In this document: positions 16,697-25,342 of the stretch, piece by piece
Layout: each line of letters opens with the position of its first letter
Position numbering within the stretch: position 1 is the stretch's first letter
Origin: Candidatus Limnocylindrales bacterium
Lineage (GTDB): Bacteria; Desulfobacterota; Binatia; UBA1149; CAITLU01
DNA length: 64,000 nt
Direction of reading: 5' to 3'
Assembly: GCA_035626395.1 (NCBI GenBank)
Contig: DASPNR010000031.1
Location: 372,001 to 436,000 of the forward strand
Notes under the pieces: generated by a model
Database searches by the model: none
Seen by the model: only the letters and a program-made list of their open reading frames with translations
What the model was told of the DNA's origin: nothing
Made by a program: the position numbers and the translations under genes

Positions 16697-18097
16697 ATGT
16701 CACGTACACGTGCCTTCGCGCTGGCCGCATTCGGCTCGAGCGCGCTTTCTTTTGTTCTGACGGCGCCCGCTGCGGCGGACCGCGCCGACGATGTGGCCAA
16801 GGAGCTGCAGCGCCACGCGCACGTGCGCGACGAGATCGTCGTGCAGTACCGTGCGGGCGTTTCGCAGCGCGGCAAGGCCGCGGCGCGCGGTCGCGTGGGC
16901 GGCCAGCGCAAGGAGCTTCTGCTCGATGAGAAGTGGCGCGCCGACAAGGACGGCGGCGGCGAGCTCGAACTGGTGCGCATTCCTCCAGGGCACGGCGTTG
17001 CCAACGCGGTGCGCGACATCGAGGAGGATCCCGCGGTCGCCTTCGCCGAGCCCAACTTCGTGTACACGCATCAGGCTGCGTCGAACGACTCCTACTACAC
17101 ATCCGGTTATCTGTGGGGGATGTACGGCGATGCGACCTCGCCGCGGGCCGTCTACGGCTCGCAGGCCGGCGAGGCGTGGGCAGCCAACAAGACCAACTGC
17201 AGCACGGTGTGGGTCGGCATCATCGACACCGGCGTCATGTACAGCCACCCCGATCTCAACGACAACTACGGTCGCAATCCCGGGGAGATCGGCGGCAACG
17301 GCAAGGACGACGACGGCAACGGCTATCGCGACGACGTGCGCGGCTGGGACTTCGCCGCCAACAACAACAGCGTCTTCGACGGCGCAGCCGACGATCATGG
17401 CACGCATGTGGCCGGCACCATCGGCGGCGAGGGCGGCAACGGCCAGGGCGTGGCCGGCGTATGCTGGAAGGTCAAGCTGCTGGCGGGCAAGTTCCTTGGC
17501 CCGGAGGGCGGATCGCTGGCCAACGCGCTGCGCGCCATCGACTACTTCACCGACCTGAAGAAGCGTCACGGCATCAATCTGGTGGCGACGAACAACTCGT
17601 GGGGCGGCGGCGGTTACTCGCAGGCGTTGTACGATGCGATCGAGCGCGCTCGTGCGGCCGACATCCTGTTCGTGGCGGCGGCGGGCAATGGCGGCCTGGA
17701 CGGCTACGGCGACAACAACGACGTGATCGCCAGCTATCCGGCCAGCTATCCCAACGCCAACGTGATCAGCGTTGCCTCGATCACGTCCAGCGGCGGCCGC
17801 TCGAGCTTCTCGAACTACGGCGCGACCAGCGTCGACATCGCGGCGCCCGGGTCGTCGATCGTCTCGACGGTGCCGGTGCGGAAGCTGCTCGGCGGCGTCT
17901 CGGCGGGCTATGCAACCTTCAGCGGGACGTCGATGGCAACTCCGCACGTCACCGGCGCGGCCGCGCTGTACAAGGCCAGGCATCCGGCTGCCACGGGCGC
18001 GCAGATCAAGAGCGCGATCCTGGCAAGCGCGGTGCCGACGCCGTCGATGGCAGGCATGTGCGTGACGGGCGGACGCCTCGACGTCAGCGGGTTCTGA
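16697..18097 (+). CDS. secreted subtilisin-like serine protease (S8)
   Basis: The 466-residue protein has a signal peptide ending near AAPAAA (about residue 27). An inhibitor-like propeptide follows (DEIVVQYRAG..., then DPAVAFAEPNFVYTHQ). The catalytic triad is intact: Asp in GIIDTGVMYSHPDL (about residue 176), His in DHGTHVAGTIGG (about 234), and Ser in FSGTSMATPHVTGAAAL (about 411); the oxyanion Asn is in NNSWGGGG (about 299). It should be secreted, self-process and degrade extracellular protein. The final GGRLDVSGF is the usual end of S8 domains, so no extra C-terminal sorting domain is present. It is transcribed alone. Confidence 0.92.
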   Translation: MSRTRAFALAAFGSSALSFVLTAPAAADRADDVAKELQRHAHVRDEIVVQYRAGVSQRGKAAARGRVGGQRKELLLDEKWRADKDGGGELELVRIPPGHGVANAVRDIEEDPAVAFAEPNFVYTHQAASNDSYYTSGYLWGMYGDATSPRAVYGSQAGEAWAANKTNCSTVWVGIIDTGVMYSHPDLNDNYGRNPGEIGGNGKDDDGNGYRDDVRGWDFAANNNSVFDGAADDHGTHVAGTIGGEGGNGQGVAGVCWKVKLLAGKFLGPEGGSLANALRAIDYFTDLKKRHGINLVATNNSWGGGGYSQALYDAIERARAADILFVAAAGNGGLDGYGDNNDVIASYPASYPNANVISVASITSSGGRSSFSNYGATSVDIAAPGSSIVSTVPVRKLLGGVSAGYATFSGTSMATPHVTGAAALYKARHPAATGAQIKSAILASAVPTPSMAGMCVTGGRLDVSGF

Positions 18098-18233
18098 GAA
18101 CAGAACGGCGCAAGGCCAGCCCCGCTGCCCGTCGCGCCGCCGTCTACGTCCTGGTGTGGGCCGAGCTGGCTTACGCGATCGCGCTCGCTTGGCAGCCGTT
18201 CGGCATGGCGGCGCTGTGGAGCCTGAGCGGCAA

Positions 18234-18268
18234 CAACTGAGGGACGCGCCATCAACTGAGGGACGCGC
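18234..18268. repeat. short tandem direct repeat (two 16-base copies)
   Basis: The 16-mer CAACTGAGGGACGCGC occurs at 18234-18249 and again at 18253-18268, a 19-base period, in the gap between the subtilase and DUF6600 genes. The gap (18098-18360) otherwise shows no convincing gene. The repeat may be a remnant of a small mobile or REP-like element. Confidence 0.55.
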
Positions 18269-18360
18269 TGCGCCCGTTGTGCGTGCTCCAGGCTGCGAGG
18301 AGGCCCCGGCCAAGGCTCGGGCGCCTTACTAGCCTGCGAGGCCATTGTTATAACGGAGGC

Positions 18361-20349
18361 ATGATCGAGACTCGCACCCCCCTTCCTGTTCTTGTTGCCG
18401 TGGCCGTCGCCGTGACGAGCGGCGCGTGTGCGACTCGCCGAGTCGAGCATGTCGAGGTCCCATACAATCAGGGCTACGACGACCGCTATTACCAGGACAC
18501 CGAGTACGAGAGCGCTCCGGTCTACGAGGAACGCATCCAGGAGCGCTACGACGACCGGGGCTACGAGCAGCGATACGATGAGCGTTACGACGCCGGATAT
18601 CGCGAAGCGCCGCCACCGGCATCGGCCGAGGTCGTCGAAGAGGACTACTTCTATCGCTCGCTGGCTCCGCACGGCCGCTGGGTGCAGCACGCCGAGTTCG
18701 GCTGGGTGTGGTCGCCCTCAGGCGTTGCCGCTGGATGGCGGCCCTACACGGAAGGCGAGTGGGTGTGGGCGGATGAGTACGGCTGGTACTGGTCGTCGTA
18801 CGAGCCCTGGGGCTGGGCGACGTACCACTATGGCCGCTGGTACTTCGATCCGTTCTACGGCTGGTCGTGGGTGCCGGGCTATACGTGGGCGCCGGCATGG
18901 GTGAGCTGGCGCGTGGGCGGCGGCTACATCGGATGGTCGCCGCTGTGGCCGGACTACTTCGATCATCACCATCATCATCACTGGTGGTACCGCCACCGCC
19001 ACGATCATGACTGGCACCGCCGTCATCGCGGCCGCGACTGGGATCCGTGGATCTTCACGCGCGATCGCGACTTCACCTCGCCACGCGTAGGCCGGCGCCA
19101 GATTCGCGATGCGCGCGAACGCGATCGCATTCGCGATAGCGCGCGAGAGATCCGTGTCGATCGCCGCCGCCCGGAAACGATCGGCCGCGCTCTCGACCGC
19201 CGCATCGTCGAGCGCGCAACCGGACGCCCGATCCGCCCCGCCAAGATCGAACGCGCCGACAGGCCGGGAAGGGCGCGCGAAGGACAGCGCGATCGCGTGC
19301 AGGTGTTCCGCCCGCAGGTCCGGCAGGCCCGCGACAAGACGCCCGACAAGATCGGGGTGGCCAAGCCGCAATCGCGCGAGGAGCGCGAGCAGCAGCGGCG
19401 GGCGTGGGAAACGCTGCGCGGCGACGATCGCGGCCGCGACGGCCGCGCCGGCGAAGACCGCACGCGCGATCGCGACGGCCGCGCCGGCGAGGACCGCACG
19501 CGGGATCGCGACGGCCGCGGCGGCGAGGATCGCATGCGGGACGTCGGCGGTGGCGACGAGCGCGGACGCGACGGCCGCGGCGGCGAGGATCGCATGCGGG
19601 ACGTCCGCGGTGGCGGCGAGCGCGATCGCGACGGCCGCGGCGGTGATGGTCGCATGCAGGACGTCGGCGGCGGCGGCGACCGCGGCCGCACTCCTTCAGG
19701 CACCGTCGACGAGCGCGGTCGCGACGAACGGGCGCCGGCGCAGCGGCCGAGCGCGGTGCCGCCCGGCGGCGCGGCAGGGCGACCCGAGGACCGACGCGGT
19801 GGGCCTCCGGCCACCGAAGATCGCATTCGCCAGCGCCAGGACTTCGACGACCGCGGTCGCGGCGGCTTTCAGCGTCCCGACGATCGCTTCGATTCGCGGC
19901 GCGCGCCCGAGCCGCGCGAGCGCATCGATACGCGCACGCCGTCGACGCGTCAGCCCACGCAGAGGCCGCAGATGGAACGGACGATTCCGCAACCGCGAAG
20001 CACGCGGCCCGAGTTCGCTCCGAGCGGGCGCCAGCCCCCCACGCCGCGGCCCGAGCCGCGTCGCCAGTTCGCGCCCAGCCCGCGGCCCTCAGCGCCGCCG
20101 CCCGGTGCGCGCGAGATGGACCGGCCGCGGCCGAATGTTCGCGAGACGTCGCGGGAGATCGAGCGCGTGGCGCCGCCGCCGCGCTCGTCCTCGCCGCCGC
20201 CGATGCGCGAAGCTCCGCGCTCGTCAGGCGGTTATTCGCCGTCGCGAATGGGCGGCGACGGAGGACCGCGCGGAGGTGGAGGTGCCGGCATGTCGGCGCC
20301 GCGTGGCGGTGGTGGAGGAGGCGGCCGCGGCAGCGACCGCGCGCGCTGA
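18361..20349 (+). CDS. DUF6600-type Trp/Tyr-rich protein with long Arg/Pro-rich disordered tail
   Basis: The 662-residue protein starts after GGAGG at 18354-18358. A hydrophobic N-terminus ends in TSGACATRR, a possible but imperfect lipobox. Residues about 100-200 carry the DUF6600 pattern: GRWVQHAEFGWVWSPSGVAAG, EWVWADEYGWYWSSYEPWGW and GRWYFDPFYGWSWVPGYTWA. A six-His run follows (DHHHHHHWW). From about residue 240 to the end it is Arg, Asp, Gly and Pro-rich, with tandem GRGGEDRMRD-type units. It should be exported. Function of DUF6600 is unknown; a cell-envelope or nucleic-acid/polyanion-binding role for the basic tail is a guess. Confidence 0.8.
   Translation: MIETRTPLPVLVAVAVAVTSGACATRRVEHVEVPYNQGYDDRYYQDTEYESAPVYEERIQERYDDRGYEQRYDERYDAGYREAPPPASAEVVEEDYFYRSLAPHGRWVQHAEFGWVWSPSGVAAGWRPYTEGEWVWADEYGWYWSSYEPWGWATYHYGRWYFDPFYGWSWVPGYTWAPAWVSWRVGGGYIGWSPLWPDYFDHHHHHHWWYRHRHDHDWHRRHRGRDWDPWIFTRDRDFTSPRVGRRQIRDARERDRIRDSAREIRVDRRRPETIGRALDRRIVERATGRPIRPAKIERADRPGRAREGQRDRVQVFRPQVRQARDKTPDKIGVAKPQSREEREQQRRAWETLRGDDRGRDGRAGEDRTRDRDGRAGEDRTRDRDGRGGEDRMRDVGGGDERGRDGRGGEDRMRDVRGGGERDRDGRGGDGRMQDVGGGGDRGRTPSGTVDERGRDERAPAQRPSAVPPGGAAGRPEDRRGGPPATEDRIRQRQDFDDRGRGGFQRPDDRFDSRRAPEPRERIDTRTPSTRQPTQRPQMERTIPQPRSTRPEFAPSGRQPPTPRPEPRRQFAPSPRPSAPPPGAREMDRPRPNVRETSREIERVAPPPRSSSPPPMREAPRSSGGYSPSRMGGDGGPRGGGGAGMSAPRGGGGGGGRGSDRAR
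19431..19690 (+). repeat. minisatellite inside the DUF6600 gene
   Basis: About 260 bases of in-frame tandem repeats encode units of the type DGRAGEDRTRDR and DGRGGEDRMRDVGGGDERGR. The unit lengthens from about 36 to about 60 bases along the array. Copy-number change by slippage would alter protein length without a frameshift. Confidence 0.75.
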
Positions 20350-20390
20350 TCCTCTGCATTGGCCGCCGGCCGCGGCAACCCGGGCGGCTC

Positions 20391-21098
20391 TCAGTGCTGC
20401 CGCTTCCTGCGCGTGCCGGGCACCTGCCGCAGCGCAGGTGCATCGGCGGCGCCCACGCTGCGCCGGCAGAAGCGAACGAGAGTGGCGATGATGCGCTCGG
20501 CGGATTCCATCTGTCCCGCCACGGGAGAGAGCGGTCCGACCAGAGCTTCGGCGACGGCGCCGACCAGCGCTGCAGCGCTGAGCTCGACGTCCTGGCGCGG
20601 AATCTCGCCGGCGGCCACGGCCTGTCGCAGCAGGCCGGCCATGTGGCGGCAGTAGGTCCGCCGGTACACCAACCGTTCCTCGTCGACGAGTGGATCGACC
20701 GGTTCGTAAAGCAGTGCCCATGCCAGGCGCCGGTGGCGCAGCACGCCCCGGGCATGCGCTGCCACTGCCGCTTCCAGACGCTGCATGCAGGTCCCGCCGG
20801 TTGCCGCCTGATCCACGGCCGCCAGGTCATGCGCAGCGGCGTGCCGGAACACCTCGACGAACAACTCCGCCTTGGAAGGGAAGTGACGGTACATCGCGCC
20901 GGCGGCAACGCCTGCGCGATCGGCGACCGCCTGCACCGACGCTGCCCCATAGCCGCCTTCTTCGAGAAGCTGGCGGGCCGCGTCGATCAGCCGCTCGCGC
21001 GTCGCGGTGCGCGCGTTGCCCGCGCCGCTCGCGGAGGAATCACCGGCCGCTGCGCTCTTCTTGCTGCGCCGGCGCGCGGTGGGGCGTCTGGTGCTCAC
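20391..21098 (-). CDS. TetR-family transcriptional regulator
   Basis: The 235-residue protein starts at GTG 21098, overlapping the stop of the Rieske oxygenase gene by four bases (GTGA), so it is made from the same transcript. A basic, disordered N-terminus (about 1-30) precedes the TetR helix-turn-helix: RERLIDAARQLLEEGGYGAA, then VQAVADRAGVAAGAMYRHFP and SKAELFVEVF. The C-terminal ligand domain is about residues 85-220. TetR proteins usually repress their own operon and adjacent divergent genes until a ligand binds. The twin palindromes at 22342-22379, upstream of its operon, are the obvious candidate operators. Confidence 0.88.
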   Translation of the reverse strand: MSTRRPTARRRSKKSAAAGDSSASGAGNARTATRERLIDAARQLLEEGGYGAASVQAVADRAGVAAGAMYRHFPSKAELFVEVFRHAAAHDLAAVDQAATGGTCMQRLEAAVAAHARGVLRHRRLAWALLYEPVDPLVDEERLVYRRTYCRHMAGLLRQAVAAGEIPRQDVELSAAALVGAVAEALVGPLSPVAGQMESAERIIATLVRFCRRSVGAADAPALRQVPGTRRKRQH

Positions 21099-22252
21099 GC
21101 TGCACTTCGAGCAGCGGTCTCGAGCGCCGCATGGAGGGTTCGGTGGAAATGGCCGATGGCTGATTCGAAGAGCCCGAACTCGAAAAAATCGTTCGCGCCG
21201 GTGGCGAGGCCTCTCTGGATCGCGCAAGCCACTTCGCGATCCTCGGCCGCACCCGCGTCGACGAGCTGGGAGGCGGTGGTGATGCGCTCGGCGGCGTCCG
21301 CGTCGTCGGGCGAATGGTCGGTCAGCATGTACGTGACCAGGCGCGTGCTGTCGATGCTCAGCGGCTCCACCGACACCAGGAAGATGCGGCCGGGAAACGT
21401 CGCCACCATCGTGTTCGGGAACAGATGATAGACGTAGGTCAGCGTGCCTTCGGCGCTGCGCAGGGGCGGCGCAACCTCGCGCATCCGATGGATCGACTTG
21501 TAGGGAAACGCGATGCGGGTGTTGTCGCCGAAGTGCTCGACGACGTTGAGGTTGTCGAATTGCAGCGGGTAGAAGGTCCCGCGATGCGTGGAACGGATGT
21601 GATAGCCCTCGAGGAAGCCTTCGACCATGATTTTCCAATTGGCCGCGACGTCGCCTTCGTAGGCGCTGGGGCCGACGCACCGGAAGCGTGACGGGATCAG
21701 ATCGGTCAGCGAGGCGGCGCTGGCCGCCGAGTCGGGTGCGCCGGCGACGGGCTCGTTCTGCGTCACGAATACGATTCCGGAGGTTTCCACCGTCTTCACC
21801 GGCACGAGCCCGCGCACCCCTTTGTCGAGCCCGGGAAAGCCGTGCTCGTGCGGCACGTGGCGCAGATTGCCGCTCAGGCCGTAGGTCCAGCCGTGGTAGC
21901 GGCACACGAATGCCTTCTCGCATCCGGCGCCATCGACGAGCTGCGCGCCTCGGTGACGGCACGCGTTGCGGAACGCCTGCACCGAGCCGTCCTCGCCGCG
22001 CACGGCGAGGATCGGCGTTCCGGCGGCGCGGCGTGCGACGTAGGACCCGGAAGTTGGCAGCGCCGCCGACGGGCAGAACGCGCTCGGCAGCCGCCGCAGA
22101 AGCGCGAGCTCGGCGTCGTAGCGCTGCGCGCTCCGGTAGTTGTCCACCGGCTCGCGCCAGATTGCGCGGCCGAGGTCGGTGGTCCGGTGGTCGATGTGCT
22201 CGAGGATGCGGCCGACGACGGTGGGGTCGTCGGCGAGAATGGCCGTGCTCAT
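21095..22252 (-). CDS. Rieske non-haem iron oxygenase, alpha subunit
   Basis: The 385-residue protein starts at ATG 22252 (MSTAILADDP) behind GGAGAAG. The Rieske [2Fe-2S] ligands are C98-R-H100 and C117-R-Y-H120. The catalytic domain has EGFLEGYHIRSTHRG, giving the two iron His ligands, with the acidic ligand expected in the later GANDFFEFG segment. Family members hydroxylate or demethylate aromatics, carnitine-like compounds or other small organics using O2 and an external reductase, which is not nearby. It is cotranslated with a TetR regulator and divergent from a TauD-type dioxygenase, suggesting a regulated catabolic unit. Confidence 0.9.
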   Translation of the reverse strand: MSTAILADDPTVVGRILEHIDHRTTDLGRAIWREPVDNYRSAQRYDAELALLRRLPSAFCPSAALPTSGSYVARRAAGTPILAVRGEDGSVQAFRNACRHRGAQLVDGAGCEKAFVCRYHGWTYGLSGNLRHVPHEHGFPGLDKGVRGLVPVKTVETSGIVFVTQNEPVAGAPDSAASAASLTDLIPSRFRCVGPSAYEGDVAANWKIMVEGFLEGYHIRSTHRGTFYPLQFDNLNVVEHFGDNTRIAFPYKSIHRMREVAPPLRSAEGTLTYVYHLFPNTMVATFPGRIFLVSVEPLSIDSTRLVTYMLTDHSPDDADAAERITTASQLVDAGAAEDREVACAIQRGLATGANDFFEFGLFESAIGHFHRTLHAALETAARSAA

Positions 22253-22341
22253 CGTTCGCTTCTCCGCACGTCCTGGTCGCGGAATGGTGCGGCCGTAGCG
22301 TGCCGTTCGCTTCCTGCGCCGCCGGACGGCCGGCGTCCGCA

Positions 22342-22357
22342 GTGAATCAGGATTCAC
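22342..22357. promoter_or_regulatory. palindromic operator candidate 1
   Basis: GTGAATC-AG-GATTCAC is a perfect 7+7 palindrome in the divergent region between the Rieske-tetR operon and the TauD-type gene. An imperfect second copy lies 22 bases further on, about two helical turns, so dimers on both sites would sit on the same face of the DNA. A TetR regulator encoded in the adjacent operon is the likely binder. Confidence 0.72.
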
Positions 22358-22363
22358 GCACTA

Positions 22364-22379
22364 GTGAACCGGGATTCAC
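22364..22379. promoter_or_regulatory. palindromic operator candidate 2
   Basis: GTGAACC-GG-GATTCAC repeats the neighbouring palindrome with one mismatch between arms. It is 90 bases upstream of the TauD-type start codon and 112 bases upstream of the Rieske start, a position suited to controlling both directions. Confidence 0.7.
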
Positions 22380-22468
22380 ATGTCAAGGAGCGTCCTCGAT
22401 GCATCGGCGGCAAGCTGGTATCGTCCGGCGCGAATCCGCCGGACCGGCTGCGACACTCGGAGGGCTAC

Positions 22469-23386
22469 ATGACGACCGCTGCGAACACCGTCACCAAAAC
22501 CGCGACCTGGAACGTGAAGCGACTGTCGGGGTCGCTCGGAGCCGAGATCCGGGGGATCTCGCTGGCCGCGGCGGATGCTTCCGATGCCGAGGCGATCAAG
22601 GCGCTGCTGACCGAGCACCTGGTGCTGTTCTTCCCCGATCAGGGACTGACACCCGACCAGCACATCGCGTTCGGCCGCCTGTTCGGCCAGCTCGAATCGC
22701 ATCCGAACCTGTCGATCGGTGCCGAGCGTCCCGAGTTCTTCGAGCTGCATGCCTACGGCGGCCAGGGCGCGGTGGCCGATGAATGGCACAGCGACCTGTC
22801 GTGCCAGGCCCGGCCGTCGCTGATCGCGATCCTGCACATGGTCCGATGTCCCGACGTCGGCGGCGACACGATGTGGACCAACACCTACAAGGCCTACGAC
22901 GAGCTCTCGGCGCCGATGCGCGAATTCTGCGACGGCCTCTCGGCGCTGCACGACGCGCATCCTCACGGCAAGCCCGAGCAGATGGCGGTGCACCCGGTCG
23001 TACGCGTTCACCCCGAGACGGGCAGGAAGGCGCTGTTCGTCAACGAGCACTTCACGCGCCGCATCGTCGAGCTGAGCCATCAGGAGAGCGAGGTGATCCT
23101 GGCGTTCCTGACGCGCTGGGTGGCGAGCCCGCGTTTCACGGTGCGTTATCACTGGACGCCGGGAACGATCGCGATGTGGGACAATCGCTGCACGCAGCAC
23201 CACGTGCTCAACGACTTCGAAGGCGACCGCATCATCCAGCGCGTCACGGTGATGGGCGACGATCCCAAGCCCGCCACGCCTCCTCGATGGAAGCCGTACA
23301 TCAAGGGGGTCACGGCCGGAAGCCATCGCGACTTCCAGCTGCAGACGTTCCTGAGCAGCGCCCGGAGCGGCGCGCGCGAGAGTTGA
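22469..23386 (+). CDS. TauD/TfdA-family 2-oxoglutarate-dependent dioxygenase
   Basis: The 305-residue protein starts at ATG 22469 behind CGGAGGG. Iron ligands are H107 and D109 in EWHSDLS and the distal His in CTQHHVLNDFEGDRIIQR, whose Arg binds 2-oxoglutarate. The N-terminal strand LSGSLGAEIRGISLA is typical of TauD and 2,4-D dioxygenase relatives. Length fits the family. It should oxidise a small substrate such as a sulfonate, aryloxyalkanoate or alkyl ester with 2-oxoglutarate and O2; which one cannot be told. Divergent arrangement with the Rieske-tetR unit implies shared control. Confidence 0.9.
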   Translation: MTTAANTVTKTATWNVKRLSGSLGAEIRGISLAAADASDAEAIKALLTEHLVLFFPDQGLTPDQHIAFGRLFGQLESHPNLSIGAERPEFFELHAYGGQGAVADEWHSDLSCQARPSLIAILHMVRCPDVGGDTMWTNTYKAYDELSAPMREFCDGLSALHDAHPHGKPEQMAVHPVVRVHPETGRKALFVNEHFTRRIVELSHQESEVILAFLTRWVASPRFTVRYHWTPGTIAMWDNRCTQHHVLNDFEGDRIIQRVTVMGDDPKPATPPRWKPYIKGVTAGSHRDFQLQTFLSSARSGARES

Positions 23387-23452
23387 CGCACGCGACGTCA
23401 GCGGCCGGCGCGCGCGGCTGTCAGGCGACGGCACGCGCCGAGGGCGGCGGCG

Positions 23453-24256
23453 TCAGCAACGGTGGAACTGCAGCTTGGAGCGGTCGATCATGTCGCTCGG
23501 GCTGATGCCGAACGTTTCGGCAAGAACGTGATCGGCGTGTGCGAGATCGTAGAAACCTACGATGTGCGCGACGTCGGTGAAGCTCAGGTCCTCGCGCCAC
23601 AGCATCGCTGCCTTCCACACGGCGATCCAGCGTCGCACCTGCGGCAGGGTGCATCCGATCTGCTTGGCGAACAGCGCCCGCAGGCGCGACTCGGACAATC
23701 CCACTTCGGCGGCGAGCGCCGAAACCGCCAGCTCGTCGAGGCGGCGCTCCTCGCACAGCTCGAGCACGCGACGGACCCGCGCGTCGTACTCGGGCGCCGG
23801 CGGCGCATCGCCGGCCACGGCGGCAACCACTCGATGAAACAGGTCGATGGCCGCCGAGCAGGCCACCTCGCCGCCGAACGACTGCCGGCAAACCTCGCGA
23901 GCCCGCGCGAGCGCCTCCGCATCGATCCGCTGGATGCTGTTGCGTGCGAGCCTCGGAGCCAGAGCGCGGTAGGCGGTGCTGGTGATGCCGGCGTCGATGA
24001 TGGTCAGGTCGCAGTCGACCGCTTCGATGAACCGGCGGGCCACGTTCGGCGCGACCAGCACCCCCTCATACCGCGCCGGCGGCTTGTCGCCCGCCTCGAG
24101 CAGAACGTCGCCGCGGTTGGCGATGATGATGGTTGCCGCCAGGCGCCGGTATGGCCTGGTCCGCCGGTCCACCACCAGCGTCTGCGCCTGTACGAGCAGG
24201 CAGCGGTCGAAGAGGTAGGCCCTCATTGCCTGCCCGTGCCAGTGCGAGGAAGGCAT
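23453..24256 (-). CDS. AraC-family transcriptional regulator
   Basis: The 267-residue protein may start at ATG 24256 or at the internal Met at 24226 (MRAYLFDRC). The C-terminal 85 residues hold the double helix-turn-helix: LAVSALAAEVGLSESRLRAL, then DLSFTDVAHIVGFYDLAHAD and FGISPSDM. The N-terminal part, with strands such as TIIIANRGDVLLEA, should be a small cupin-like sensing domain. It is divergent from the Bax-inhibitor-like gene 89 bases away and convergent with the TauD-type gene. Its regulon is unknown. Confidence 0.87.
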   Translation of the reverse strand: MPSSHWHGQAMRAYLFDRCLLVQAQTLVVDRRTRPYRRLAATIIIANRGDVLLEAGDKPPARYEGVLVAPNVARRFIEAVDCDLTIIDAGITSTAYRALAPRLARNSIQRIDAEALARAREVCRQSFGGEVACSAAIDLFHRVVAAVAGDAPPAPEYDARVRRVLELCEERRLDELAVSALAAEVGLSESRLRALFAKQIGCTLPQVRRWIAVWKAAMLWREDLSFTDVAHIVGFYDLAHADHVLAETFGISPSDMIDRSKLQFHRC

Positions 24257-24345
24257 GGGCGGCAGACTAACCGCCCGGCGCCGCTGTCGCGAAACGGCGC
24301 AATGGAGAGCTTCGCGTTGAGAACGGGCGGGGATAGGATCGGTGC

Positions 24346-25095
24346 ATGAGCCAACATCTAGCCATGCGCTCGGGCAACCCCGCCCTCAGCGCCGACACCT
24401 TCCGAGTTCCCCGCGTCGCCGGCGATGCCATGACCGTCGGCGGAACCGTCAACAAGACTGCAATCGCGCTGCTACTGCTGATTGCCACCGCCGCCTACAC
24501 CTGGAACCTCGGCCGCGCCGGCGACCCGATGGTCAACACCCTGACGATGGTGGGCATCGTCGGCGGATTGATCACGGCGCTGGCAACCGTGTTCAAGAAG
24601 GAGTGGGCGCCCGTGACCGCACCCGGCTACGCCTTGCTCGAAGGCCTTGCGCTGGGCGGCATTTCGGTTGCGTTCGAGGCGCGCTATCCCGGCATCGTCA
24701 GCCAGGCCATCTTTCTCACCTTCGGGACCCTCGGCGCGCTGCTGATTGCGTATCGTTCGGGGCTCGTTCGGGCCACGGAGAACTTCAAGCTCGGTGTGGT
24801 CGCTGCCACCGGAGGGATCGCGCTCGTCTATCTCATCGGGTTCGTGATGAGCTTCTTCGGCACTTCGATCCCTCTCATCCACGGCAGCGGCATGGTAGGC
24901 ATCGGCTTCAGCCTGGTCGTGGTCGGCATTGCCGCCCTCAACCTCGTGCTGGACTTCGACTTCATCGAGCAGGGCGCCGAGCGCGGCGCACCCAAGTACA
25001 TGGAGTGGTACGCGGCGTTCGGGCTGCTCGTGACGCTGGTCTGGCTGTACCTCGAGATCCTACGCCTGCTCTCCAAGCTGCAGGAACGGCGCTAG
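24346..25095 (+). CDS. Bax inhibitor-1/YccA-like integral membrane protein
   Basis: The 249-residue protein has a short cytoplasmic N-terminus with MRSGNPALSADTFR and DAMTVGGTVNKTA, hallmark segments of bacterial Bax-inhibitor-1-like proteins, followed by six to seven hydrophobic segments (first around residues 40-55, last around 228-245). The segment PGYALLEGLALGGIS is the conserved loop and helix after TM2. Bacterial members are thought to be Ca2+-leak or protease-modulating inner-membrane proteins. It stands alone; the neighbouring AraC gene is divergent. Confidence 0.87.
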   Translation: MSQHLAMRSGNPALSADTFRVPRVAGDAMTVGGTVNKTAIALLLLIATAAYTWNLGRAGDPMVNTLTMVGIVGGLITALATVFKKEWAPVTAPGYALLEGLALGGISVAFEARYPGIVSQAIFLTFGTLGALLIAYRSGLVRATENFKLGVVAATGGIALVYLIGFVMSFFGTSIPLIHGSGMVGIGFSLVVVGIAALNLVLDFDFIEQGAERGAPKYMEWYAAFGLLVTLVWLYLEILRLLSKLQERR

Positions 25096-25250
25096 CGCGC
25101 GCGGCCGGAGCGGCTCCCGCTTCGCGCACAAGGGCAGCGCACGCGACGCTGGCGCGACGGCCGGCCGCGGCTCCGGCGCACCGCGACGGCCCGCGCCATC
25201 TTGCGGAAACCGTCCTGGACCGGCTGCGACACGGGAAGAGACAAAGAAAA

Positions 25251-25284
25251 ACCGGGCAGCCGCGGGGGGGAACGGCTGCCCGGT
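25251..25284. terminator. 12-bp perfect hairpin, possible bidirectional terminator
   Basis: ACCGGGCAGCCG (25251-25262) pairs perfectly with CGGCTGCCCGGT (25273-25284). On the plus strand ATCTTT follows; on the minus strand the stem is followed by TTTTTCTTTGT. It lies 155 bases after the Bax-inhibitor-like gene, which it could terminate. Confidence 0.6.
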
Positions 25285-25299
25285 ATCTTTAGGACCGGA

Positions 25300-25342
25300 G
25301 GTCGAAGGGCCTGTGGAGGGGCCGGGCCCGGCGACCTTTTTT
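25300..25342 (+). terminator. intrinsic terminator-like hairpin with T6 in the ABC importer leader
   Basis: GGTCG (25300-25304) pairs with CGACC (25332-25336); inside it GGGCC (25307-25311) pairs with GGCCC (25325-25329), with a 2x2 internal loop. TTTTTT follows directly at 25337-25342. The T run is rare for this GC-rich DNA and argues for a real terminator or attenuator 108 bases ahead of the ABC substrate-binding gene. Confidence 0.6.

Noticed and set aside
18102..18240. Short frame with a hydrophobic stretch (VYVLVWAELAYAIALAW)
   Set aside because: It has no good start codon or ribosome site and no recognisable family; it may be a remnant, but I cannot support it as a gene.
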